Below, one piece after another: positions 7,884 to 16,939 of a stretch of DNA of 43,475 nt. The notes beneath the pieces were generated by a model. It was not told the origin of the DNA. It did no database searches and saw only the letters and a list, made by a program, of their open reading frames with translations. This DNA is from Lachnospiraceae bacterium (GTDB lineage Bacteria > Bacillota > Clostridia > Lachnospirales > Lachnospiraceae): assembly GCA_900770345.1 (NCBI GenBank), contig CAAGKF010000099.1:1-43475 (forward strand), written 5' to 3'. Each line of letters opens with the position of its first letter. Within the stretch, counting starts at the first letter, position 1. The position numbers and the translations under genes were made by a program.

Positions 7884-9154
7884 TTCACGCCACCTGCCTT
7901 TATTATGTAATTTCCGCTTGCCAGTAATCCGTCAGGATAGTCGTCTGCGGTCGTCTCGCCTGCAATGGCCGTATTCTTTCCCACCTTTACGCCGTCGGGG
8001 ATCACGGAGTTTTCACCGACAGTCACCAGATCGAACTGATATACCTTCGGATCATAGGTGCTGGGAGCGTACTCGCCCACACCCAGCTCCACTCCGGAGC
8101 CAATCTTTACATTCTCAGCGATGATCGCCTTCGTCACCTTTGTACCGGCTCCGATGGTGCTGCCCTGCATTACAATGGAATCGCGGACCACAGCTCCTGC
8201 CTCCACGGTAACGCCGGCTCCGATAACGGAGTTGATCACATCACCGTAGATTTCCGTACCCTCGCCGATAATACTGCGCTCAATATTGGCATTCTCAGAA
8301 ACATACTGAGGCGGGATCACTTCACTCTTGGTATAGATCTTCCAGTATTCCTCATAGAGGTTAAATTCCGGAATGATATCGATAAGCTCCATATTTGCTT
8401 CCCAATAGGAGCCAAGAGTACCTACATCCTTCCAGTAGCCGTTATACTCGTAAGCATAGATACGCTTTCCGTTTCCGTGGCAGTATGGAATAATGTGCTT
8501 TCCAAAATCGCATCCGGGCTCATCCTTTAACTTGATCAGAGCCTCCTTCAGTACAGGCCAGCTGAAGATATAGATACCCATGGAAGCCAGGTTGCTTCTC
8601 GGCACAGGCGGCTTCTCCTCAAACTCTGTGATGCGGTTCGTCTCATCAGTAATCAGAATGCCGAAACGGCTGGCTTCTTCGATCGGCACAGGCATAGCAG
8701 CAATAGTGATATCGGCGTTGTTCGCCTTGTGGTAATCCAGCATTACCTCATAATCCATCTTATAGATGTGGTCTCCGGATAAGATCAGAACATACTCCGG
8801 ATTATAAGCTTCCATGTATTCCAGGTTCTGATAGATCGCATTGGCCGTGCCTGTATACCAGTCACTGCCCTTGCTCCTTTCATATGGGGGCAAGATCGTT
8901 ACACCGCCAACGTTCCTGTCCAAATCCCACGGAATACCAATTCCAATATGGGCATTCAAACGTAATGGCTGATACTGTGTTAATACACCGACTGTGTCAA
9001 CGCCGGAATTTATGCAGTTACTCAGTGGAAAATCAATGATTCGGTACTTCCCCCCAAAAGATACCGCCGGCTTCGCTACTTTCTGCGTAAGAACGCCAAG
9101 ACGGCTGCCTTGTCCGCCAGCTAAAAGCATGGCAATCATTTCTTTTTTAATCAC
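7880..9154 (-). CDS. glgC: Glucose-1-phosphate adenylyltransferase (ADP-glucose pyrophosphorylase) catalytic subunit
   Basis: A 424-residue enzyme that makes ADP-glucose and PPi from ATP and glucose-1-phosphate, the committed step of glycogen synthesis. It has the pyrophosphorylase motif AGGQGSRLGVLT, KPAVSFGGKYRIIDFPLSN, DHIYKMDY, the substrate-binding FEEKP segment, and C-terminal hexapeptide repeats. The start is GTG at 9154, chosen because AGAGGTGAT lies immediately upstream. The later in-frame ATG at 9139 would be too far from it. First gene of glgC-glgD. Confidence 0.95.
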   Translation of the reverse strand: MIKKEMIAMLLAGGQGSRLGVLTQKVAKPAVSFGGKYRIIDFPLSNCINSGVDTVGVLTQYQPLRLNAHIGIGIPWDLDRNVGGVTILPPYERSKGSDWYTGTANAIYQNLEYMEAYNPEYVLILSGDHIYKMDYEVMLDYHKANNADITIAAMPVPIEEASRFGILITDETNRITEFEEKPPVPRSNLASMGIYIFSWPVLKEALIKLKDEPGCDFGKHIIPYCHGNGKRIYAYEYNGYWKDVGTLGSYWEANMELIDIIPEFNLYEEYWKIYTKSEVIPPQYVSENANIERSIIGEGTEIYGDVINSVIGAGVTVEAGAVVRDSIVMQGSTIGAGTKVTKAIIAENVKIGSGVELGVGEYAPSTYDPKVYQFDLVTVGENSVIPDGVKVGKNTAIAGETTADDYPDGLLASGNYIIKAGGVK

Positions 9155-9191
9155 GTTATCACCTCTTGCTGTTAGAATTTTTGTGATTTTA

Positions 9192-9200
9192 ATTATACCA
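9192..9200 (-). promoter_or_regulatory. Extended -10 promoter of glgC-glgD
   Basis: Minus-strand TGG-TATAAT (9200-9192), about 38 bases upstream of the GTG start. No good -35 hexamer is present at 17 bases, which is acceptable with a TGn extended -10. The rest of the 308-base gap to asnS holds the asnS promoter and leader and an AT-rich stretch with nothing else recognisable. Confidence 0.6.
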
Positions 9201-9325
9201 CAATCTCCACGAATAGTACATGAATTTTTAATTTTATTTCCCCGTTTTTGTGCATTTTTCCGACATTTTGTTACATTTTACACTATTCTTCGGTGTTTTC
9301 TCCATGGGGGGTTACTTTTTATGCC

Positions 9326-9354
9326 TTGAAACATTACGGGAAATATCTTATAAT
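9326..9354 (+). promoter_or_regulatory. Sigma-A promoter of asnS-yhaO-yhaN
   Basis: TTGAAA (9326-9331), exactly 17 bases, and TATAAT (9349-9354): a near-consensus promoter. Expected transcription start is about 9361, giving a leader of about 100 bases. Confidence 0.85.
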
Positions 9355-9363
9355 CACGATATA

Positions 9364-9439
9364 TGCATCCAAAGGGGGATGCAGACGTACTGCCCGGGGC
9401 ATCCGGGGGGCGTATGGAAGCCGGATTACCGGCATTTTT
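9364..9439 (+). promoter_or_regulatory. asnS leader with four mutually exclusive stems (attenuator-like)
   Basis: Four consecutive pairings share arms. A: TGCATCC (9364-9370) with GGATGCA (9377-9383). B: GGATGC (9377-9382) with GCATCC (9399-9404). C: ATCCGG (9401-9406) with CCGGAT (9421-9426). D: GCCGG (9420-9424) with CCGGC (9429-9433), followed by ATTTTT, a small intrinsic-terminator shape. A excludes B, B excludes C, and C excludes D. It lacks the T-box bulge and AGAGA elements, and I do not recognise a known RNA class. Confidence 0.5.
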
Positions 9440-9462
9440 AAACAGAAAAGGAGATATCAGTC

Positions 9463-10854
9463 ATGGATCTGATTACCGTAAGAGAACTTCACAAGCATCC
9501 GGAGGAATATCTGGACAAGGAGATCACCGCAGGCGGATGGGTGCGCAGCCTGCGCGGCTCCAAATCCTTCGGATTTATCGTCGTAAGCGACGGAACCTAT
9601 TTTGATACCCTTCAGGTCGTATATCACGACACTATGAGCAACTTCGCAGAGATTTCAAAGCTGAGCGTGGGAACCGCCATTATCGTAAAAGGAACCCTGG
9701 TGGCAACACCGGAAGCAAAGCAGCCCTTTGAGATCCAGGCCACAGAGGTTACGGTGGAGGGTCCCTCCGCTCCGGACTATCCGCTGCAGAAGAAACGCCA
9801 TTCCTTTGAGTATCTGCGCACCATTTCCCATCTGAGGCCGCGTACCAATACCTTCCAGGCTGTATTCCGCGTACGTTCCCTGATCGCCTATGCCATTCAC
9901 CAGTATTTCCAGGAGAAAGATTTCGTATATGTGCATACGCCTCTGATCACAGGAAGCGACTGCGAGGGCGCCGGCGAGATGTTCCAGGTAACAACACTGG
10001 ATCTGAACAACGTGCCGAAAACAGCCGACGGCAACGTGGACTACAGCAAGGATTTCTTCAGCAAACCCACCAACCTGACCGTAAGCGGCCAGTTAAACGG
10101 TGAGACCTACGCCATGGCCTTCCGCAACATTTACACCTTTGGCCCTACCTTCCGCGCTGAGAATTCCAACACCACACGCCACGCGGCTGAGTTCTGGATG
10201 ATCGAACCGGAGATGGCTTTTGCTGATCTGGACGATGATATGCGTCTGGCTGAGGGCATGCTGAAATACGTGATCCGCTACGTTCTGGAGCATGCTCCCG
10301 AGGAGATGAACTTCTTTAACAGCTTCGTGGACAAGGGACTTCTGGACCGTTTAAACAATGTGGTAAATTCTGAATTCGGCCGCATTACCTATACCGAGGC
10401 TGTCGAGCTCCTGGAGAAGCACAACGACCAGTTCGACTACAAGGTATCCTGGGGCTGTGATCTTCAGACGGAGCATGAGCGCTTCCTGACAGAGCAGATC
10501 TTTAAGAGACCTGTTTTCGTTACGGATTATCCGAAGGAGATCAAGGCCTTCTACATGAAGCTGAATCCTGACGGAAAGACCGTTGCCGCTGTAGACTGTC
10601 TGGTTCCCGGCATCGGCGAGATCATCGGCGGAAGCCAGAGAGAGGACAATTATGACAAGCTGGTTGCCAGAATGGACGAGCTTGGCCTTAAGAAAGAGGA
10701 TTACGGCTTCTACCTGGATCTGAGAAAATACGGCTCCACCCGCCACGCCGGCTTCGGTCTGGGCTTTGAGCGCTGCGTGATGTACCTGACCGGCATGTCC
10801 AATATCCGCGACGTGATCCCGTTCCCGAGAACCGTAAATAACTGCGAACTGTAA
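9463..10854 (+). CDS. asnS: Asparaginyl-tRNA synthetase
   Basis: A 463-residue class IIb aminoacyl-tRNA synthetase charging tRNA-Asn. The N-terminal OB-fold anticodon-binding domain (about residues 1-110) contains GWVRSLRGSK. The catalytic domain carries class II motif 2 (FRAENSNTTRHAAEFWMIE) and motif 3 (GFGLGFERCVMYLTG). Asn-specific features rather than AspRS or LysRS are the LRPRTNTFQAVFRVRS region and the overall length. AAAAGGAG lies 9 bases before the ATG. It heads a run with the SbcD/SbcC-like genes (21 bases, then 4 bases), so they probably share a transcript. Regulation is likely through the structured leader. Confidence 0.96.
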   Translation: MDLITVRELHKHPEEYLDKEITAGGWVRSLRGSKSFGFIVVSDGTYFDTLQVVYHDTMSNFAEISKLSVGTAIIVKGTLVATPEAKQPFEIQATEVTVEGPSAPDYPLQKKRHSFEYLRTISHLRPRTNTFQAVFRVRSLIAYAIHQYFQEKDFVYVHTPLITGSDCEGAGEMFQVTTLDLNNVPKTADGNVDYSKDFFSKPTNLTVSGQLNGETYAMAFRNIYTFGPTFRAENSNTTRHAAEFWMIEPEMAFADLDDDMRLAEGMLKYVIRYVLEHAPEEMNFFNSFVDKGLLDRLNNVVNSEFGRITYTEAVELLEKHNDQFDYKVSWGCDLQTEHERFLTEQIFKRPVFVTDYPKEIKAFYMKLNPDGKTVAAVDCLVPGIGEIIGGSQREDNYDKLVARMDELGLKKEDYGFYLDLRKYGSTRHAGFGLGFERCVMYLTGMSNIRDVIPFPRTVNNCEL

Positions 10855-10875
10855 CCATACGCAGAGGAGGCAGAT

Positions 10876-11946
10876 ATGAAATTCATCCACACCGGAGATA
10901 TCCACTGGGGTATGATTCCGGATGCCAGTAAGCCCTGGAGCGCCGAGCGCGCTCAGGCTATCAAAGATACCTTTCGGACAATTGTGTCCCATGCAAAAGA
11001 TATGAGCGCAGACTGCCTGTTTATCAGCGGCGATCTGTTTCACCGTCAGCCCCTTGCAAAGGATCTGAAGGAGGTTAATTATCTCTTCTCCACTATCCCG
11101 CAGGTCAGGGTGCTGATCATCGCCGGCAACCATGACCGTATCCGTGAGAATTCCGCTCTTTTAAGCTTTGCATGGAGTCCCAATGTGACCTTTCTTATGG
11201 ATGAAAAGCTGACCTCCGTCTATTTTGAAGATATCAACACCGAGATATACGGTCTCAGCTATCACACGGCAGAGATCAGGCAGCCCCTGCTGGAGGATAT
11301 TCAGGTTCCTTTAAATAACAGGATCCAGATCCTCATGGCCCACGGAGGAGATGTCTCCCACCTGCCCATGAATCTCAACAGCCTGGAGCTGTCTCCCTTC
11401 TCCTACATTGCCCTGGGGCATATCCACAAGCCCCAGGTGCTGTCAGACAAAAAGATGGCCTACTGCGGTTCCCCGGAGCCGCTGGATATGACGGAAACAG
11501 GACCTCACGGATTCTTTGCCGGAGAGATCCATCCGGTGACCCGCAGACTTACCAGGCTTGATTTTATTCCCGCGTCCGCCCTCCAGTACATCCCGCTGGC
11601 AGTGACCATATCCAGAGAAACCACAAACGGCGAACTGTCCGACCGGATCGCCAGAGAGATTGAAAAACGGGGCAGTCAGAATATTTACCGCTTCCGCATC
11701 AGGGGAATGCGGGATCCTGACATCGAATTTGACCTTGAAACACTGGCTTCCCGTTTCCGCATCGCCGAGATCATCGATGACTCTGAGCCGCAGTATGATT
11801 TTTCGGCTCTGTTTGCCGAGCATTCCAGCGATATGATCGGTTTCTTTATTCAGGCTCTCCAGAAAGAAGATATGAGCCCCGTGGAAAAAAAGGCGCTGCA
11901 CTACGGCGTCAACGCGCTTCTCCACACCACTGACGAAAGGAGCTGA
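10876..11946 (+). CDS. SbcD/YhaO-like metallophosphoesterase (DNA repair exonuclease)
   Basis: A 356-residue calcineurin-like phosphoesterase of the SbcD/Mre11 group, most like YhaO. Metal-site motifs are in order: HTGDIHWG (D and H ligands), SGDLFHR, GNHDR, MAHGGD and LGHIHKPQ. Such proteins are two-metal nucleases that work with an SbcC/Rad50-type ATPase, here encoded 4 bases downstream. The ribosome binding site is AGAGGAGG. Substrate has not been established for the YhaO subgroup as far as I know; a role in DNA end processing is inferred from the family. Confidence 0.88.
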   Translation: MKFIHTGDIHWGMIPDASKPWSAERAQAIKDTFRTIVSHAKDMSADCLFISGDLFHRQPLAKDLKEVNYLFSTIPQVRVLIIAGNHDRIRENSALLSFAWSPNVTFLMDEKLTSVYFEDINTEIYGLSYHTAEIRQPLLEDIQVPLNNRIQILMAHGGDVSHLPMNLNSLELSPFSYIALGHIHKPQVLSDKKMAYCGSPEPLDMTETGPHGFFAGEIHPVTRRLTRLDFIPASALQYIPLAVTISRETTNGELSDRIAREIEKRGSQNIYRFRIRGMRDPDIEFDLETLASRFRIAEIIDDSEPQYDFSALFAEHSSDMIGFFIQALQKEDMSPVEKKALHYGVNALLHTTDERS

Positions 11947-11950
11947 ACCA

Positions 11951-13828
11951 GTGAAGATACTCAGTCTGCATATTGACGGCTTCGGCAAATTTCATAACAG
12001 GGATGTCTCCTTTGAGGACGGTCTCAATGTGGTATATGGAAGAAACGAAGCCGGCAAATCCACCCTTCACACCTTTATCCGGGGAATGCTCTTCGGAATT
12101 GAGCGACAGCGGGGGCGGGCCTCCAAAAATGATACCTATACAAAATATGAGCCCTGGATGAACAGCGGCACCTATGAAGGCTGGCTCCGCATCGAAAGCG
12201 AGGGTGAGATCTTCCGCATTGAGCGGCGCTTCCAGAAGGGCAACAAAAGCCTGACCATCATCAATGAAACCGCGGGACGTCAGGAGGAGCCTACAAAGGC
12301 ATTGTGGGACCGGCTGCGCTGCGGTCTGTCAGAGACAGCCTACGACAACACAATCAGTATCGGCCAGCTAAAATGTGCCACCGACGGCGGCATGGTAGCT
12401 GAGCTGAGAAACTACATAGCCAACTTAAATACCTCCGGCAGCATTGCCTTAAATATCACCAAAGCCAGCGCCTACTTAAAATCCAAACGTAGGGAGCTGG
12501 AAAACCAGATGGTGCCGGAGGCTGCCAGAAGCTACACCTCCCTGCTGGGAGAGATCCGCAAGATTGAGCAGGAAATCTCCTCCCCTCAGTACGCCAATCA
12601 GCTGAACGCCTGCCGTTCCAGAAAAAGTGCCGTAAAGGAACAGCTGGAGGCCCGTCAGAAGGAAAAGGAAAGCCTTCTGGAAAAAACCGCAAAAGGACGC
12701 CAGATCCTTTTAAGCAGCCAGTTTACGGATCAGCAGTCGGTAAGCGCCTACATGGAGGACACCAGAAGGCTGTATAAAGAATATGAGGATGCCCGTACCG
12801 CCTGCGCGAAAAAATCCAGAACCGTCTGCGCCGTCCTGATGTTCCTTCTCACTGCCCTGTGTGCCGGCGGAGCCGCCTTTCTTCTTCTGGCTCCCCGGAT
12901 GACGGAAATGTCGGCCTTCGTTGCATCTCCCTGGTTTCCTGCTCCTCCGGGGGCAGCCGCCGCCATACTGGGAGCCGCCGCAGCGGCAGCCCTGGCAATT
13001 GCCATCCTTCAGCTTAGCCGCAGCGGACGCTACAAAAAAGAGTTTGCTGCCAGCACACGGCTGCTGCAGGAGATATTTGCCCGACATCTGGGTGACACCT
13101 CCATATCGGAGGAACGTATGTCCGCCCTGGAAACAAAGATGGCCGAATTCCTGCGGCTCAGCAAAGCCGTGGAGCAGTCAGAAGATACTCTCCTTAAATT
13201 AACAGAAGAGATCACAGGGCTGCAGACAAAGGAGGAGAGCTGCACCGAAGAAATCGAGAAGCAGCAGCGGATCCAGTGGGAGCTGGAACAAAAATTAGAA
13301 CATCTGGCGGACTGCAAGACAAAGGCGGAGGCCCTGAAACTGGCGCTCAGTGAAAATGAACGTCTCCAGGAGGAGCTGGACGCCATCGACCTGGCTCAGG
13401 AAACCATGACCGGCCTGTCCACCTCCATCCGCGACTCCTTCGGACTCTACTTAAATAAAACCGCATCTCAGCTCATAGCCGGCATTACAGGCGGCATTTA
13501 CAACAGCATGAGCATCGATCAGAACCTGGATATTTTCATGAACACTCCCACCCGCCTGGTCCCCATCGAACAGGTCAGCAGCGGCACTATGGATCAGATC
13601 TATCTGGCAGTCCGGCTCGCCGCCGCCAAGCTGGTGCAGAACGGCCGCGATTCCATGCCCCTGATCTTTGATGACAGCTTTGTGCTCTATGACGATGAAC
13701 GTCTTAAAATTGCTCTCAAATGGCTTGTAAAGTCCTTTAACGGCCAGATCATCATCTTCACCTGCCATCAGCGGGAGGCACAGCTTCTGACAGCCAATCA
13801 GGTAAAATATCATCTGATACAGATGTAA
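11951..13828 (+). CDS. SbcC/YhaN-like membrane-anchored AAA ATPase
   Basis: A 625-residue SMC/Rad50-like ATPase with a GTG start. Walker A is GRNEAGKST (residues 30-38). Coiled coil (about 195-290) is followed by two membrane segments (about 292-314 and 333-356), more coiled coil (about 380-475), and a C-terminal half with an ABC-like signature (VSSGTMDQIYLAVRL) and Walker B (MPLIFDDSFVLYDD). This matches YhaN, in which the coils are interrupted by a transmembrane pair, but it is clearly shorter than the roughly 960-residue B. subtilis protein, mostly through shorter coils. It probably forms a membrane-bound nuclease complex with the upstream phosphoesterase. Confidence 0.85.
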   Translation: MKILSLHIDGFGKFHNRDVSFEDGLNVVYGRNEAGKSTLHTFIRGMLFGIERQRGRASKNDTYTKYEPWMNSGTYEGWLRIESEGEIFRIERRFQKGNKSLTIINETAGRQEEPTKALWDRLRCGLSETAYDNTISIGQLKCATDGGMVAELRNYIANLNTSGSIALNITKASAYLKSKRRELENQMVPEAARSYTSLLGEIRKIEQEISSPQYANQLNACRSRKSAVKEQLEARQKEKESLLEKTAKGRQILLSSQFTDQQSVSAYMEDTRRLYKEYEDARTACAKKSRTVCAVLMFLLTALCAGGAAFLLLAPRMTEMSAFVASPWFPAPPGAAAAILGAAAAAALAIAILQLSRSGRYKKEFAASTRLLQEIFARHLGDTSISEERMSALETKMAEFLRLSKAVEQSEDTLLKLTEEITGLQTKEESCTEEIEKQQRIQWELEQKLEHLADCKTKAEALKLALSENERLQEELDAIDLAQETMTGLSTSIRDSFGLYLNKTASQLIAGITGGIYNSMSIDQNLDIFMNTPTRLVPIEQVSSGTMDQIYLAVRLAAAKLVQNGRDSMPLIFDDSFVLYDDERLKIALKWLVKSFNGQIIIFTCHQREAQLLTANQVKYHLIQM

Positions 13829-13900
13829 GCGCCTGTTCCGCTCTTCAACCACATGAAAACGCAGAAAGAGGCAGAGGAACACTGCAGGAAAATTATATAA

Positions 13901-13967
13901 AAAACCGTGGACTTCAGTTTTGCCGGAAATCTTCTCCAGGAACTGCCGTACACGGTTTTCTTTTTTC
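13901..13967 (+). terminator. Intrinsic terminator after the yhaN-like gene
   Basis: AAAACCGTG (13901-13909) pairs with CACGGTTTT (13951-13959). An inner CAGTT/AACTG pairing (13915-13919, 13941-13945) shortens the loop, and CTTTTTTC follows. The palindromic arms could also stop minus-strand transcription of the facing gene. Confidence 0.75.
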
Positions 13968-14011
13968 TGTTTTCCTTTTTCTAGTTTCCTTTTTCTGTTT
14001 TCTTTCTTCCG

Positions 14012-15112
14012 TCAGGCTTTCTTGTCCTGAGCATTTTTATATGCTTCGATCGCTTCCGTGATATTGGAGGCAATGCCCGACTGGATCAGCCTGGACAGCT
14101 CGCTCAGCTTATCGGGATCCAGAAAATCATTGCCCAAATAAGGACCGAAGGCGTCTGTGATATGGATGCTCTGCTCCTTGATGCTGGTCTGCAGACTGCG
14201 GAGAGCGCCTGAGGTCTCCGCCAGTTCCTTTTCCAGCTCATCCAGATGAGCCTTATGGCTTCCCGCAATCTCATCGGCAATGATATTTCTTGTAACATTC
14301 TCAAAGGTGCTTATGGCATCCTTTTTCTTCGACGTGATCTCTGCCAGCTCCTGCTCCACACAGGCGATCTCATCATCATATTTTTCAAGATCGTAAACAG
14401 CCTCATCTCCGTCCTTCTGGATCGTATGGGTGATGACCTTGATCTTTTTATTGTTGGCCCGCAGCGTGTTGCGGATCGCCCGTCCCTGCTTCAAGGCATC
14501 CTGGTGACGCAGTCTGGTCTTATTTCCCACGATCACGTAGAGACCGCCGAATACCAGTACATCCGCAAAATAAATGGCAATCAGATGCCACATCTGTCTC
14601 TGGGGGACAAGGAAATACGCTCCGCAGGGAATTGCCAGAAAGCAAATCAAAAATGTGACCAGAAGGATCAGCATCTCCTTCAGCCCTCTGGGATAATACA
14701 GTGAATAGTAAAAGGTACTGCTGCAGAAGGAAGGCACTCTCTCCTTCTGGAACAGCGTCCGCATCTGCACCTTCAGATCACGGTTATGCTCCCGCAGTTC
14801 GCTGGTCTCCTCAGCGATCCGCTCCTTCATCCCCTTGTTTTTCGCCTTCTCCCGCTTTGCTCTGGCCTTCTTCAGACGATCCTGCCCCTTGGCAATCTCT
14901 TTGTCATAGCTGGAAGTGATCTCATCCAGCCGCTTCTTTGTCGTCTGAGCAATCGAATCCGTGACTGCCTTTCTGGCTGCCTCCAGTCCGTGCTCCTGCC
15001 TGTCTTCCTGCATCTCCAGCTGACTTGCCGTATTTCGGTCACAGTTCAGACGGTACACCGCGTCCCTGGCTTCCGCCAGAAACCTTGTATAATCAGTTAT
15101 AGCCTGTCCCAT
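14012..15112 (-). CDS. Coiled-coil membrane protein of unknown function
   Basis: A 366-residue protein I do not recognise. It has a soluble N-terminus, a highly charged Lys/Arg/Glu-rich coiled coil (about 40-122), two hydrophobic segments (about 147-170 and 175-196), a second charged coiled coil (about 205-316), and a short C-terminal domain ending in basic residues. No catalytic motif, Walker motif or signal peptide is visible. With two membrane passes both coils would lie on the same side, most likely the cytoplasm. AAGGAGG is well placed before the ATG. The gene faces the SbcC-like gene and shares its coil-TM-TM-coil layout, but the ATPase halves are missing. Confidence 0.7.
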   Translation of the reverse strand: MGQAITDYTRFLAEARDAVYRLNCDRNTASQLEMQEDRQEHGLEAARKAVTDSIAQTTKKRLDEITSSYDKEIAKGQDRLKKARAKREKAKNKGMKERIAEETSELREHNRDLKVQMRTLFQKERVPSFCSSTFYYSLYYPRGLKEMLILLVTFLICFLAIPCGAYFLVPQRQMWHLIAIYFADVLVFGGLYVIVGNKTRLRHQDALKQGRAIRNTLRANNKKIKVITHTIQKDGDEAVYDLEKYDDEIACVEQELAEITSKKKDAISTFENVTRNIIADEIAGSHKAHLDELEKELAETSGALRSLQTSIKEQSIHITDAFGPYLGNDFLDPDKLSELSRLIQSGIASNITEAIEAYKNAQDKKA

Positions 15113-15197
15113 CTGCTTGTCCTCCTTGTCGTATTTCCAGAAACCTGTAAATATAGCTTACTACAAATATGGTTGACAGGCAAGAGAGACTCCACAG

Positions 15198-15231
15198 AAA
15201 ATAACCGCTTCTCTTTCAAAGCGGTCATTTT
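15198..15231. terminator. Terminator of the PTS/dehydratase operon
   Basis: AAAATAACCGCTT (15198-15210) pairs with AAGCGGTCATTTT (15219-15231), a 13-position stem with one wobble and an 8-base loop. It ends the minus-strand operon and reads as a terminator in both directions. Confidence 0.8.
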
Positions 15232-15260
15232 CTATCTATTCATTACTCCCCTTGAATATT

Positions 15261-16895
15261 TTATTTAAGTGTTGCCCCTTTTCTTGCTGAGCTGACGGTC
15301 TGCGCATAACGACGCAAAATCCCCTTCTCTTCCGGACGTTCCACAGGTTTCCATTGGCCTCTTCTTCTAGACAATTCCTCATCGCTGACTTCCAGATGAA
15401 TATAATTCCTGTAAAGATCTACTGAAATTCTGTCCCCATTCTCCACAAGAGCAATCGGACCTCCCTCTGCAGCTTCCGGACAGAGATAACCGATACTCAA
15501 ACCTCCGCTGGCTCCGGAAAACCGTCCATCTGTAATCACAGCTGTATGTGGGATTCCCTTTATAATTTCAGTGATGCGATGCAGTTCTTTCATACCAGGG
15601 CCTCCTTTAGGCCCCTCATAGCGAACAATAACAGCATCCCCCTCTGCAATCTTCTTTTCCCGAAAAGCTGCGTAGCATTCATCCTCACTATTAAATACTC
15701 TGGCTGTACCAGTAAATACACGCACATCCTCAGGTACGGCAGAAGTTTTAACCAAGGCTCCGTTAGGCGCCAGATTACCATAAAGCACCTGAATGCCATT
15801 TGCTTTAGAAACAGGATTTTCCATAGTTTTTATTGTTTCCCGGTCTCCATCCTCTGTATAATTTAAAACCTGTCCCAGAGTTTTTCCTGTTGCAGTAAGT
15901 ACATCCGTATGCAGCATCGGTCTCAATTCCTTCAGTACTGCCGGTATTCCGCCCGCATAATGAAGATCTACCACAGTTTTATTACCATTAGGTACAATAG
16001 CTGTAAGTACCGGTGTTTTTGTGGTTATCCTCGAAAAGTCATCCCAATCAAGCTCCAATCCCAATTCTGCTGCTAAAGCCGGAAGATGGATCAGTGCATT
16101 CAAAGAACCTCCCACAGCACTCAGAAGTGTAATGGTATTTTCCAGTGCCTCTTTTGTCATGATCATAGACGGACGTATTCCTTTTTCCACCAGATTCATA
16201 ACCGCACGTCCGGACTCTCTCGCACAGAAACGACGCATACTGGTACTGGAAGGAATCAAGCTGCCTCCGGGCAGCATCATACCCAGAGATTCGCACAGTG
16301 CTCCCATAGTATTCGCCGTACCCAGAAACGGACAGATACCCGGACCAGTATAATATTTTAAAGTCCCTTCAATAAGCTGACGCTCTGTTATCTCTCCCCG
16401 GAGGAAACTCTGACGCAGTTCCTTGGATTCATTCGGCTTAATCCGAGCATAACAGGGACCTGCTGTTACAATGACGGAAGGCAGATCAATACGTGCCGCC
16501 GCATTGAGCATACCTGGTATAATTTTATCGCAGGACCCCATATAAACAACACCGTCAAAAACTCCCTCTCCAACTACCATTGCCTCAATAGAATCCGCAA
16601 TAATCTCACGATGAGGAAGACAATAACGCATTCCCGAATGTCCCTGCGCAATGCCATCACACATGGCCACTGTATTAAATTCTATAGGCTCTCCTCCAGC
16701 CTCTATAATTCCTTTTTTTACTTCTTCAGCCAGCTGTCTTAACGGTTCATGACCTGGACAGATTTCATTCCAGCTGTTTGCAATAGCGATCAAAGGTTTT
16801 TTCTCCAAAGAATCAATCGAAACTCCGGCAGATGCCAGATGTGCTTTGGAAATGGCTTTTTGGAATGGTTCCAATTTATCGATTGCTCGTTGCAT
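15261..16895 (-). CDS. IlvD/Edd-family [Fe-S] dehydratase, probably acting on a (phospho)sugar acid
   Basis: A 544-residue dehydratase of the dihydroxy-acid/6-phosphogluconate dehydratase superfamily. Three expected cluster cysteines are present: Cys46 (NEICPGH), Cys122 (GSCDK, followed by the Mg-bridging Lys124) and Cys188 (GICPFLGTANTM), with the Mg-ligand Asp80 (MCDGI). The family makes a 2-keto-3-deoxy acid by removing water. IlvD of branched-chain amino acid synthesis belongs here too, but other ilv and leu genes are absent. The gene closes a sigma-54-controlled PTS operon that also encodes a KDPG-type aldolase, so a phosphorylated aldonate is the likelier substrate. That is inference from context. 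The ribosome binding site AAGGAG is clear. Confidence 0.85.
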   Translation of the reverse strand: MQRAIDKLEPFQKAISKAHLASAGVSIDSLEKKPLIAIANSWNEICPGHEPLRQLAEEVKKGIIEAGGEPIEFNTVAMCDGIAQGHSGMRYCLPHREIIADSIEAMVVGEGVFDGVVYMGSCDKIIPGMLNAAARIDLPSVIVTAGPCYARIKPNESKELRQSFLRGEITERQLIEGTLKYYTGPGICPFLGTANTMGALCESLGMMLPGGSLIPSSTSMRRFCARESGRAVMNLVEKGIRPSMIMTKEALENTITLLSAVGGSLNALIHLPALAAELGLELDWDDFSRITTKTPVLTAIVPNGNKTVVDLHYAGGIPAVLKELRPMLHTDVLTATGKTLGQVLNYTEDGDRETIKTMENPVSKANGIQVLYGNLAPNGALVKTSAVPEDVRVFTGTARVFNSEDECYAAFREKKIAEGDAVIVRYEGPKGGPGMKELHRITEIIKGIPHTAVITDGRFSGASGGLSIGYLCPEAAEGGPIALVENGDRISVDLYRNYIHLEVSDEELSRRRGQWKPVERPEEKGILRRYAQTVSSARKGATLK

Positions 16896-16939
16896 GATAA
16901 CTCCTTCTTTGTAATTAAATTCAAAGTATCTATAATTCT

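Noticed and set aside
9361..9462. T-box riboswitch before asnS
   Set aside because: No specifier-loop AGAGA, no TGGNACCGCG antiterminator bulge, and the leader is too short for a T-box.
9363..9605. Short open frame in the asnS leader as a trp-style leader peptide
   Set aside because: Its ATG lies within about 3 bases of the predicted transcription start, has no ribosome binding site, lacks Asn-rich codons, and runs into asnS in another frame.
15261..16895. Branched-chain amino acid IlvD
   Set aside because: No ilv or leu genes nearby. It sits last in a PTS/aldolase operon, so a sugar-acid dehydratase is more likely, although sequence alone by eye does not exclude IlvD activity.
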